Below, one piece after another: positions 41,817 through 50,441 of a stretch of DNA of 64,000 nucleotides. Position 1 is the first letter of the stretch. The number at the start of each line of letters is the position of its first letter. The notes under the pieces were generated by a model that saw only the letters and a program-made list of their open reading frames with translations, was not told the origin of the DNA and ran no database searches. The DNA lies in NCBI GenBank assembly GCA_964445985.1, contig CAYUMU010000001.1:248001-312000 (forward strand), given 5' to 3'. Source of the DNA: CAYUMU01 sp964445985. GTDB taxonomy: Bacteria > Planctomycetota > Planctomycetia > Pirellulales > S012-138. The position numbers and the translations under genes are program-made.

Positions 41817-43916
41817 TCAACGGCCAGGACGGTTGCCGCGGGTCACGTGTTCCTGGAGTGCCGCGGCAATTTCGCAGAAGACCTCCGACCAGTCCGCAGG
41901 CTGCCGCTGGCGGAAGATTCGCAGCGTGGGATACCAAGGACAATCGCTTCGCTCCAGCAGCCAACGCCAGTCGGGCACGCGGCCCAAGGCAACCCAAACC
42001 GGCAGTCCCAGCGCTCCGGCGAGGTGAACCGTGGAAGTATCCGACGAAATCAAGAGATCGAGCTGCGTGAGAATCGCGGCCGTATCCATGAAGGTGCCCG
42101 TGGACTGATCGATATCGTCGCCGAGCTGGGCGACCGAAAACCGCCCGGCCAGGCGGGAAAGTTGCTCTTCTCCGGGACCTTTCTGCAATGCGATCAATTG
42201 CACGCCGGGCACGCGAGCCAACGGCTCAAATTCCACCAAGGGGATTGATCGAACGCCGTCGCGCAAGAAGGTCGGGCTGCCTTGCCACACGATGCCCACC
42301 CGAAATCCCGCCAAGGGGGACAAAGCCTCGCGCCACTTCTCCACGAGTCGCGGTTGCGCGGCAAGGTAGGGCACCTGCCGCGGGATCGACGCTGCGGTGG
42401 CGCCCAAAATGGCCGGCAAACTCAGCAGGGCGCACTGAACGTCGAAGGGCGGCAACATTTGGCCGCGCGGAATCCACTGGTCAACTCCTGGAACCGATTG
42501 CATCAGGGGGATCAGCCGCGGCTGGCACTCCACGAGCACCTGCCCTCCGCGCTCCTTCACCAGCCGTGCATAGCGAATGAATTGAAACGTGTCGCCAAAG
42601 CCCTGCTCGGTGTAGAGTAAAATGGTACGGCCTGCGAGAGGACTGCCGTCCCAAACGGGCTCGGTATACGTTCGACGCGCGTGGCTGGCGTTGTCCATTC
42701 CCCAGCGAGATTCGTAGTTCCGCCAACCGGCGGCATAGTTGCCTTGCAGGAGCTGCACCGCGCCCAATTCAAACCGGGGTTCGGCATATTGAGGATCGTA
42801 TTCCATGGCGCGCTCGAATGCGGCGGCCGCCTCCGCGAAGTTGCCCAGTTCGAAATGCACCTTCCCCAGGTTGTATTCGGCTTTGGCATAGCGAGGACGC
42901 AGCGTGATGGCTCGCTGGTAGCAAGCCTGGGCTTCGCCATATCGGAACAGCCCCAAGTAGGCGTTTCCTAGATTATTGTGACCTTCGGCCAGCCGGGGAC
43001 GAAGGTCCACAAACTTGAGCAAGCACCTCAGCGCCTCTTCCCGGCGTCCCATGCTATTGAGCAACGTGCCCAGGTTGCCGAGCGCCGAACTCATGTTGGG
43101 CCGCAGTTGTAAGGCCGCCTGAAGTGACTGCACCGCCTCGGCATTGCGGCCCCAGCGCTGCAGCACCAGGGCCAGTTGCTCGTGGGCTTCCGCAAACCGC
43201 GGCTGCAATTGCAACACGTGGCGGAGCATCGTGAACGCTTCCGGCAGTTTCGCCTGCTGCCACAAGATGTCGGCCAGGTGAAAATAGGCTTTGACGTAGT
43301 CGGGCCGCAAGGCGATGGCGCTTCGCAGGCAGGCGGCGGCCTCCTCCAGCTCGCCATTCAGCCGTAGCGAGTTGCCCAGGTTGTGGTGCAGCTCGGGCCG
43401 CCGCGGCTCGAGTGCGAGCGCGGCCCGATTGGCCTCGATGGCCTCTGTTCGCTGGCCCAAGCGCAGTAGCGCCGAGGCCTGCGAGTTGATCACCGCCACA
43501 TCGTTGGGCCGAATTTCGCGGATCGCCTGATATTCCAGGGCGGCTTCTTGCCAGGCTCCGCGGCGTTCGCACAGTTCGGCCAGCTTGAACCGGGAGGGGG
43601 TGTGCTCGCGGTCCTGGCCGATCGCCTGCCGGAAAGACTGTTCGGCCTCGGCCCAATGCTGCAGCTCGCTTAAGGCCAGGCCGTGATGATGCCAGTAAGC
43701 CGAGTTGCCCGGATCGATTTCGGCCGCCCGCTGCCATGATTCGGCGGCCGGCGCCAACTGTCGCTGTTTAAGCTGCAGCAGGCCCAACTCGTGCCAGCGG
43801 GCCGCATCTTGAGGAGCCTCCCGCAGCCAGTCTTGGAGCGAGGAAATGGCATCGTTCAACCTTCCGGCGCTAGCCAATTGACGGGCGCGAGCGACCAGGT
43901 CCTGTAACTCGGCCAT
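41817..43916 (-). CDS. TPR-repeat glycosyltransferase (GT9/GT41-like C-terminal half)
   Basis: A 699-residue protein starting MAELQDLVARARQLASAGRL. Residues 1-390 are about ten tetratricopeptide repeats (for example WHELGLLQLKQRQLAPAAES and YNLGKVHFELGNFAEAAAAF). The C-terminal 310 residues read ILLYTEQGFGDTFQFIRYAR, VGIVWQGSPTFLRDGVRSIP and SSDTSTVHLAGALGLPVWVA, the signatures of GT9 heptosyltransferases and of the donor site of O-GlcNAc transferases. TPRs probably select a protein or chaperone partner. There is no signal peptide, so it acts in the cytoplasm. The DUF6165 gene follows. The donor sugar cannot be told. The start at 43916 is preferred over a TTG at 43931, though neither has a strong ribosome site. 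Confidence 0.88.
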   Translation of the reverse strand: MAELQDLVARARQLASAGRLNDAISSLQDWLREAPQDAARWHELGLLQLKQRQLAPAAESWQRAAEIDPGNSAYWHHHGLALSELQHWAEAEQSFRQAIGQDREHTPSRFKLAELCERRGAWQEAALEYQAIREIRPNDVAVINSQASALLRLGQRTEAIEANRAALALEPRRPELHHNLGNSLRLNGELEEAAACLRSAIALRPDYVKAYFHLADILWQQAKLPEAFTMLRHVLQLQPRFAEAHEQLALVLQRWGRNAEAVQSLQAALQLRPNMSSALGNLGTLLNSMGRREEALRCLLKFVDLRPRLAEGHNNLGNAYLGLFRYGEAQACYQRAITLRPRYAKAEYNLGKVHFELGNFAEAAAAFERAMEYDPQYAEPRFELGAVQLLQGNYAAGWRNYESRWGMDNASHARRTYTEPVWDGSPLAGRTILLYTEQGFGDTFQFIRYARLVKERGGQVLVECQPRLIPLMQSVPGVDQWIPRGQMLPPFDVQCALLSLPAILGATAASIPRQVPYLAAQPRLVEKWREALSPLAGFRVGIVWQGSPTFLRDGVRSIPLVEFEPLARVPGVQLIALQKGPGEEQLSRLAGRFSVAQLGDDIDQSTGTFMDTAAILTQLDLLISSDTSTVHLAGALGLPVWVALGRVPDWRWLLERSDCPWYPTLRIFRQRQPADWSEVFCEIAAALQEHVTRGNRPGR

Positions 43917-44121
43917 GCACTCAAACCGCAAGCAGAGGGAGAATGGAAGAGCACCCTAAAGCAACTACAGCCCACATATCAGCCACGTCAATTTCAGGTT
44001 GTAGTCTATTTACCCCGCTTCGGTGCCGCTAGCTCCAGGTTGGAAATGCGCGGATGTTCGCTCTCATGAGGACCCCCTGGCGTGGGAGCGGCGGTGTTCG
44101 CTTTGAGCCGTGGCGCGGGCT

Positions 44122-44607
44122 TCAGTAGGCAATTTTGTCTGGCTTGGCGTGGTAGGCTTTCCAGACTTCCACCGCTTCTGCCCTCAACATTTGGTGGGAG
44201 CGGATCTGTCGGTCGGCGGGTGGCAGGGCCAGTTCGCGATAGATGAACGAGTCGTCGAAGTTGCCATACTGCAGGGCGTCTTCCACGGTGGCCGCGTAAT
44301 AGATGGTTTCCAGTCCGGCCCAGTAACAGGCGGCCAGGCACATGGGGCACGGCTCGCCGGCCGTGTACAGTGCGCAACCGGTGAGCTTGAATGATTGCAG
44401 CGTTACGCTGGCGAGGCGAATGGCTTCCATTTCGGCATGCCAGGTGGGGTCGTGGCTGGCGACCACGCGGTTCATGCCTTCGGCTACCAGCTGGCCATCT
44501 TTGGCGATCACCGCGCCGAAGACTCCGCCGGTGGAATACTCCAGAGCGGCCCGCCGCGACAACTCGATGGCGCGGCGAATAAAACTTGCGTGATCGGTTT
44601 CCGCCAT
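44122..44607 (-). CDS. guaD: Guanine deaminase-like nucleoside/base deaminase
   Basis: A 161-residue protein starting MAETDHASFIRRAIELSRRA. It has the cytidine-deaminase zinc site: His57 and the proton-shuttle Glu59 in TWHAEMEAI, and Cys87/Cys90 in GEPCPMCLAACYWAGL. The downstream text ATVEDALQYGNFDDSFIYRE and the end VWKAYHAKPDKIAY match the GuaD type, in which the C-terminal segment completes the active site. It would convert guanine to xanthine in purine salvage. Paralogues that act on cytosine-related compounds cannot be excluded. It is preceded and followed by unrelated genes on the same strand. Confidence 0.87.
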   Translation of the reverse strand: MAETDHASFIRRAIELSRRAALEYSTGGVFGAVIAKDGQLVAEGMNRVVASHDPTWHAEMEAIRLASVTLQSFKLTGCALYTAGEPCPMCLAACYWAGLETIYYAATVEDALQYGNFDDSFIYRELALPPADRQIRSHQMLRAEAVEVWKAYHAKPDKIAY

Positions 44608-44870
44608 CGCTTGTCCTGACACAAATAGGGGGCTGTTCACTGGCCGCACGGCCTCTGCATTGTAAGGCCCGCGCAGTGGAGTGTAAGACCCGCCATGGCT
44701 CGAATGATTCCGCCACGGTTCTCGGGGAACAACCCGCCGGGCCCAGGCAGGGCCTCCACCGGCGTTGCTCGGGTACTCCAGCGCGTCAAGCGATTAAGAA
44801 TTCGAGGAGAGTTCGCCACCTGGACCTTCCTGCCGGGCCGCCGCGGTCGGCCGTTGCCCCAGTCGCCCCC

Positions 44871-45980
44871 CTACATCAGATCGCGGCGGCGATAGTAGCG
44901 GACCTGGATCGGGTGCCGCCGTGGATAGAAATCACGAATTTGCGACAGGTGCATGAACATCCAAGGCCGCGACATCGTGGGGCCATTCTTGGTAAACACC
45001 ACGTCGTCGGCCAGGTGAATGGCCGAATGAAACACTTCACCCGATTCGCTGCACAGCAATACCAGATCGCCAAATTGCATATCGAAATAGATACGATGAA
45101 AGTCGGACTCGATCGTGCGGACGACATTATTCAGATCCAGATAGCTGTCACTAGGAATCTCATTAAAGAAATTCAATGATGTCCAGTGACAATCTCTCGC
45201 TAGATCGTTCGTGCCGCGAGGTGGGCTGGGATAGGTGTAGAGCAGCCGGCGGGCAAAAGGCGGCAACAGATGCACCGCATCAATAGTCTGCCCTTCCCGA
45301 AAACGGGCCAGCGATTCCAGAATGGGGCGAATATCCTTATTCCGCCGCCCGCGCCCCCAATAGCCAATCACCTGTTCCATATTCGAGTCGGGTCGAATAT
45401 GAAGTTTGACGAGCATGGTCACTTCGCGCGAGAGCGCCTTGACCAGACTAATCCGTTCGGCTCGATCGGAAATCTGAGGCATCACGGCGTGTAAGTCCGC
45501 AAAAAACTGAAATGAACCATGCAAAAAGATATAGGGTAGCACCCGTTCAATGGTCGAGTCTTTCAGCCCGGCGTCCTCCAGCCACTCGGAGGCCGACTCG
45601 CCGCAAAACCGGAATGCATTGGAATGCGGGCTATTGATCGGCGAGGCCGCCAGCCAGGTATAGATAATTTTTCGGGCCTCAGGCTCCAAAGCGCGAATGA
45701 ACTCCATGCCAGGCGCGCACTGGCAACCGCCGAGGTTGTCGAACTCCAAGGTGCCGAGCAGGCGGTTGCGCTCCGCGGGGGAAATTCCCGCCTGGCTGAG
45801 AACTGCCTCGAGTTGCGACGCATCCGCAGCGGCGAGATGCCACTGGGTGGAATCGGTGCCCCCCATGACGTCGGACACAAACTCCAAAGGCGGGGCAATC
45901 ACGATCTTCACATACTCCAACTCGCCCCACTGACCCACCACGTGATTGGCCCGGGTGGCGAGGATGGTCTCGAGGGACAT
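44871..45980 (-). CDS. Hypothetical protein with an NlpC/P60-like C-terminal region
   Basis: A 369-residue protein starting MSLETILATRANHVVGQWGE. The first 200 residues are helical and not recognised; GGCQCAPGMEFIRALEPEAR holds two close Cys. The last 115 residues read NDLARDCHWTSLNFFNE, then FGDLVLLCSESGEVFHSAIH and LADDVVFTKNGPTMSRPW. A Cys in the first, a GDLV strand and a His in FHSAIH have the order of an NlpC/P60 or related papain-like hydrolase, as does the N in TKNG. There is no signal peptide, so peptidoglycan is not an obvious target. The match is by motif order only and is tentative. Neighbours are the guanine deaminase and a divergent radical SAM gene. Confidence 0.7.
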   Translation of the reverse strand: MSLETILATRANHVVGQWGELEYVKIVIAPPLEFVSDVMGGTDSTQWHLAAADASQLEAVLSQAGISPAERNRLLGTLEFDNLGGCQCAPGMEFIRALEPEARKIIYTWLAASPINSPHSNAFRFCGESASEWLEDAGLKDSTIERVLPYIFLHGSFQFFADLHAVMPQISDRAERISLVKALSREVTMLVKLHIRPDSNMEQVIGYWGRGRRNKDIRPILESLARFREGQTIDAVHLLPPFARRLLYTYPSPPRGTNDLARDCHWTSLNFFNEIPSDSYLDLNNVVRTIESDFHRIYFDMQFGDLVLLCSESGEVFHSAIHLADDVVFTKNGPTMSRPWMFMHLSQIRDFYPRRHPIQVRYYRRRDLM

Positions 45981-46596
45981 CGGAAATTCTCGGAGCTTTC
46001 AGTGTACACATGCGCACCTCTAGCGCTATGCGCTAGCTCAGGCGGGCACGATCCACACTCTGGGGGGGAATGATCAAAACAGAAGCAGCGGCGGGGATGG
46101 TCCCCCCCTCCATTCCGGGCAATTTGGCCCGATCGATCTTGGAAGTACGCCTCCACGGTGGTGGGATACGAGCCTCCTGGGAGGAGGGCGGATCCTTCCC
46201 GAAAGCCGGGCGCAGGTGGGACCTCCGCTAGATTATGGCAGAAATTAATAGGAAACAAGAAGCTGGCAATGAAATTTCTGTCATGGCTTGGTGCGCCAAG
46301 ACCTTTCCTCAAGAGCGGCCCGTTCACCCTGGAGACTTTGTGTCTGGGGAGGGACCAGGTCACCCTTCAGCTTGCGGCCCCGGGCGATGAAGCATCGTGG
46401 ATGGCGTGATTCTTGCCTCCCGCGGCGATTTCCCGCGCGGACCAAAATCCAATCAAGTTCGGCCGTTTTTCCTTGAATCGGTTCACCCCCCAATCTCGTG
46501 CCTGTCTCAAGTCGAGGTTGCGGGAGCTGAGCGTGCTGAACTATCTTGTCGGATACACGGCCCTCCCCCCTCGAGCGCAGGACAAGGCAGCACCGC
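45981..46596. other. Intergenic region, divergent genes, with small hairpins
   Basis: 616 bases between the starts of two divergent genes. CTAGCGC (46020-46026) pairs with GCGCTAG (46030-46036), and GGAATG (46067-46072) with CATTCC (46111-46116). A frame at 46158-46409 (MVGYEPPGRRADPSRKPG) lacks protein character. No promoter boxes stand out. Confidence 0.4.
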
Positions 46597-48123
46597 ATGC
46601 GGCAACTCGATGTTTTACTGGTTCACCCAGGCGCGGCTGAGGTGCTGTACCAGGGCCTCAGCGGTCGGCATTCGGCCATCGAGCCGCCGACTTGGGCTCT
46701 GCTGCTTGCCCAAAGCTGTCGCGCGCGGGGTTTCGGACCCGCCATTTTGGATTGCGATGCCGAGCGCTTGGGCTATGCCGAGGCCGTGCAGCGTATCCGC
46801 GACGCGAACCCTCGACTGGTGTGCTTCGTGGTGTATGGTCAAAACCCTAACGCCGGCACCACCAAAATGACGGGGGCGATGGGGCTCGCCCATGCCCTGC
46901 GTGAGGCGTATCCCGAGTATCCCATCGCCTTTGTGGGCAGCCACGTTAGCGCTCTGCCCTGGGAAGTGCTGGCGTTCTCATCCGTGGACTTCGTGCTGCT
47001 CAACGAAGGCGTTTACGCCCTGCGCCATTTGCTCGCCACCGACCTGAAGTCCGACTTGAAAAGCGTGCGTGGCATCGGCTGGAAAGATGGCGGACTACCG
47101 CGGATCAATTCGCCCGAACGCGTGGTCCCCACGGAGCGGATGGACCAGGATCTGCCCGGCTATGCCTGGGATCTGCTGCCCCGCAAGCAGCATCCCCTCG
47201 ATATGTATCGCTCCTGCAACTGGCACGCCAACTTTCATGAAGAGCTGCGCACGCCCTACGCTGCGATCCACACCAGTTTGGGGTGCCGGTTCAAATGTGA
47301 TTTTTGCATGATCAATATCGTGAACCGAACCAATCCCGCGGAGGGCATCTCGGCGGCCGATTCGGCCATGATGCGTTTTTGGAGCCCCGAATTTGTGTTG
47401 CAGCAATTTGATGAGCTCGTAAAGCTCGGGGTGAGCACGATTCGCATTAGCGATGAAATGTTTTTTCTCGACAAGCGTTACTATGAACCGCTTGTTAATG
47501 GCCTGGCTCAGCGAGATTATGGCGGCGACCTGCTGATGTGGGCCTACGCGCGCGTCGACACGGTTCGGCCAAAGTTCCTGGAGCAATTTCGCAAGGCCGG
47601 CATTCACTGGCTGGCTTTGGGCATTGAATCGAGCGACAAGGCCATTCGACGGGAAATCACCAAGGGAACCTTTGAAGAAACCGATATCAAAGGGGTTTGT
47701 CAAGAAATTCGAGATGAAGGTCTCAGTGTCATTGGCAACTATATCTTTGGCCTGCCCGACGATACCGTAGAAACCATGTCGCGCAATCTGGAGAATGCGC
47801 TGGATATGGAAATGGAAATGGCCAATATGTATCCGTGCTTCGCGCTGCCGGGCAGTCCCCTCTATTATGAGGCCGCGCGGCAGGGATGGCCGCTGCCCAA
47901 CTCGTTCGAGGCCTGGTCATTCCATAGCTATGAGTGCCAGCCGCTGCCCACCAAGCATGTCTCGGCGGCGGAAGTGCTGGCGTTTCGCGACCGTGCCTGG
48001 AAACAATACTTCACACGGCCGGACTACTTCCAACTGATTGAAAATCGGTTTGGGACGTCCGCCCGCAACTATATCGAAGATTTAACCAAGGTGCCGCTGC
48101 GGCGAAAGCTGCTGGGCGATTGA
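46597..48123 (+). CDS. Radical SAM protein with an N-terminal B12-binding-like domain
   Basis: A 508-residue protein starting MRQLDVLLVHPGAAEVLYQG. Residues 1-150 form the Rossmann-like domain seen before radical SAM cores (IAFVGSHVSALPWEVLAFSS, VDFVLLNEGV), but no DxHxxG cobalamin-ligand motif is visible, so B12 may not be bound in the usual way. The cluster motif is Cys230, Cys234 and Cys237 in GCRFKCDFC. The TIM-barrel continues with TIRISDEMFFLDKRYYEPLV and AGIHWLALGIESSDKAIRRE (the GxIxGxxE-like part) and IGNYIFGLPDDTVETM. It likely performs a radical methylation or rearrangement of unknown substrate. The stop is 199 bases before ligA. Confidence 0.9.
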   Translation: MRQLDVLLVHPGAAEVLYQGLSGRHSAIEPPTWALLLAQSCRARGFGPAILDCDAERLGYAEAVQRIRDANPRLVCFVVYGQNPNAGTTKMTGAMGLAHALREAYPEYPIAFVGSHVSALPWEVLAFSSVDFVLLNEGVYALRHLLATDLKSDLKSVRGIGWKDGGLPRINSPERVVPTERMDQDLPGYAWDLLPRKQHPLDMYRSCNWHANFHEELRTPYAAIHTSLGCRFKCDFCMINIVNRTNPAEGISAADSAMMRFWSPEFVLQQFDELVKLGVSTIRISDEMFFLDKRYYEPLVNGLAQRDYGGDLLMWAYARVDTVRPKFLEQFRKAGIHWLALGIESSDKAIRREITKGTFEETDIKGVCQEIRDEGLSVIGNYIFGLPDDTVETMSRNLENALDMEMEMANMYPCFALPGSPLYYEAARQGWPLPNSFEAWSFHSYECQPLPTKHVSAAEVLAFRDRAWKQYFTRPDYFQLIENRFGTSARNYIEDLTKVPLRRKLLGD

Positions 48124-48322
48124 AGCGCGCGACGAGACCACGTCCGCGGTGGAGCTAATTCTGGGGGTGGCGAGGGCGGCCTGCCTGGCGACTCCCCTGG
48201 ATCGAGACGAATAGCGCTTCGCCGAGAATTCTGCTTCAATGGCAGGGGGCGCTGATGGTCGTCGATGGTATAAATGGCAACCGTAGCGTAGGCCACGATG
48301 ATTCAGGGCGCGGGGAGCACAC

Positions 48323-50326
48323 ATGGGCAATCCAGCAGAAGAAGTGAGTCGGCTTGCAAACCTGATTCGGTATCACGATCGCAGGTATTATGTCGACGCG
48401 GCGCCCGAAATCAGCGATTTGGAATACGATCAATTGCTGAAGCAACTCCAGGAGTTGGAGGCTGCGCATCCCGAATTGCTCGATCCCGATAGCCCCACCC
48501 AACGAATCGGCGATCAATCGGTCAGCGATCTGGAGCCCATCGAGCATCGCATCCCCATGTTGTCGATCGACAACACCTACAACGTCGAGGAATTGCGCCA
48601 GTTTGGCAATCGCGTGGCCAAGTTGCTGCCCGACCAGCCGATCGAGTGGGTGGTGGAGCTGAAAATCGACGGCGTGGCGGCGGCCGTCACCTATGAAGGC
48701 GGGCGATTGCGTCACGCTGCCACCCGCGGAAATGGCCGCATCGGCGACGATGTGACCCACAACATGCGCACCGTGACAGGCGTTCCTTTGCGGTTGAGTG
48801 GGAATCCCCCCGAGCTGATTGAAGTGCGGGGCGAAGTCTACATGACCAACAGCCAACTGGTCCGCCTCAACGAGCAGCAATCGGAACGGGGCTTGCCGCC
48901 GTATCCCAATACCCGCAACCTCACGGCCGGCACGATCCGGGTGAAGGACCCCAAAGAGTGCGCCAGCCGCGGACTGAGGTTTTACGCGCACGGCATGGGC
49001 GATAGTCAGGGGCTCCATGTCGAAACCCATATGGAGTTTCTCGCCTTGCTCGCCGAGTGGGGCCTGGCGGCCACCCCGCGCGTGCGGGTATTGCCTGATA
49101 TGGAAGCCGTGATCGAGCACTGCCAAAACCTCATTGGCGAATTGCACGATCTCGATTTCGAAGTCGATGGCCTGGTGGTCAAGGCCAATCGTTTGGACCA
49201 GCGGGCCAGACTGGGCAACACCACCAAAAGCCCTCGCTGGCTGGTGGCCTATAAGTTCGAAAAATATGAAGGCATCACCCGGGTGAACCACATCGAGGTC
49301 AATGTGGGCAAGACGGGCGCCGTGACCCCGGTGGCCATTCTGGAGCCGCTACAGTTGGCCCAAACCACGGTCAGCCGGGCCAGTCTTCACAATTTTGACG
49401 AGGTGGAACGCAAGGACGTGCGCGTGGGCGATACCGTGGTGGTGGAAAAGGCAGGCAAGATCATCCCGCATATTGTTCGCGTGGAAAAGCACGAACGAAA
49501 AGGCGAACCGGCCAGGTTCCAGCCCCCACAAAACTGCCCCGAGTGCGAAACCGCCCTGGTTAAAGATGAAAAGGGGGTCTACCTGCGTTGCCCCAATGTC
49601 TACTGCCCGGCACGGGTGCGAGAGCGATTGCGGTATTTTGCCACCCGCAATGCCATGGATATTGAAGGCTTGGGCGAAAAACTGATCGCCCAACTCGCCG
49701 CCTCGGGCCTGGTCAAGTCGTTTGGCGATCTGTACCGGCTCACCCTCGAACAGCTAACCGGGTTGGAGCGCATGGGCAAGCGATCCGGCGAAAGCCTGCT
49801 CGCCCAGATTCAAGCCAGCAAAGATCGGGGGCTCGCCCGGTTGCTGAATGCCCTCTCCATTCCGCATGTGGGCCAGCGCGTGGCACAGGTGTTGGCCGAC
49901 GAATTTCGCGATCTGGATGCCCTGATTGCGGCCGATGTTGAAACCCTGAGCGGCACGCACGAAATCGGCCCCATTATCGCCCACAGCGTATACGAATATC
50001 TGCACGGTGACCACGGCCAGGAAACGGTCAACGATCTCCGCGGCCAAGGCGTGGTTGTGGAAGCGCTCGCCGACGCCCGCCGCGGCGCCGCCAGCGATAA
50101 GTTCGCCGGCAAAACCTTTGTCGTTACCGGGGCGCTGACCAAATACACCCGCGACGAAATCCACGAACTGATCACCGCCCACGGCGGCCGCCCCGGTTCG
50201 AGTGTTTCGTCCAAGACCGACTACCTGGTGGCGGGCGAAAAGGCAGGCAGCAAGCTCGCCAAAGCCACCAAATTGGGTATCGCGGTGCTCACGGAAGATG
50301 AGTTTGAACAGTTGCTGCCGTCGTGA
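48323..50326 (+). CDS. ligA: NAD+-dependent DNA ligase
   Basis: A 667-residue protein, the standard LigA length, starting MGNPAEEVSRLANLIRYHDR with GGGGAG just upstream. It seals nicks using NAD+. Domain Ia (about 1-60) has YYVDAAPEISDLEYDQLL. The adenylated Lys114 is in ELKIDGVAA. EVRGEVYM, FEVDGLVVKAN and SPRWLVAYKFE complete the nucleotidyltransferase motifs. The zinc finger has CPEC and C-x14-CPNVYCPARV near residues 405-430. Helix-hairpin-helix and BRCT (about 590-667, GKTFVVTGALTKYTRDEI) complete the protein. No frameshift or missing motif. It is convergent with the PQQ-type gene to its right. Confidence 0.98.
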   Translation: MGNPAEEVSRLANLIRYHDRRYYVDAAPEISDLEYDQLLKQLQELEAAHPELLDPDSPTQRIGDQSVSDLEPIEHRIPMLSIDNTYNVEELRQFGNRVAKLLPDQPIEWVVELKIDGVAAAVTYEGGRLRHAATRGNGRIGDDVTHNMRTVTGVPLRLSGNPPELIEVRGEVYMTNSQLVRLNEQQSERGLPPYPNTRNLTAGTIRVKDPKECASRGLRFYAHGMGDSQGLHVETHMEFLALLAEWGLAATPRVRVLPDMEAVIEHCQNLIGELHDLDFEVDGLVVKANRLDQRARLGNTTKSPRWLVAYKFEKYEGITRVNHIEVNVGKTGAVTPVAILEPLQLAQTTVSRASLHNFDEVERKDVRVGDTVVVEKAGKIIPHIVRVEKHERKGEPARFQPPQNCPECETALVKDEKGVYLRCPNVYCPARVRERLRYFATRNAMDIEGLGEKLIAQLAASGLVKSFGDLYRLTLEQLTGLERMGKRSGESLLAQIQASKDRGLARLLNALSIPHVGQRVAQVLADEFRDLDALIAADVETLSGTHEIGPIIAHSVYEYLHGDHGQETVNDLRGQGVVVEALADARRGAASDKFAGKTFVVTGALTKYTRDEIHELITAHGGRPGSSVSSKTDYLVAGEKAGSKLAKATKLGIAVLTEDEFEQLLPS

Positions 50327-50441
50327 ACCGCCGACAACCGGTTGCCGCCCGCCGCGAGCCAAACATCGAACGCCGCTGGCCGAGACCGGCCGTTCACCAG
50401 GTCGGCCCGGCCACGGCGAATTTGCCTCGCTCGCGGAACGA

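Noticed and set aside
44637..44895. Short frames in the gap between the guanine deaminase and the unknown 369-residue protein
   Set aside because: They overlap each other on both strands and none has a ribosome site or protein-like sequence.
46158..46409. Small rightward frame of 83 codons before the radical SAM gene
   Set aside because: It has no recognisable domain and its composition looks like translated intergenic DNA.
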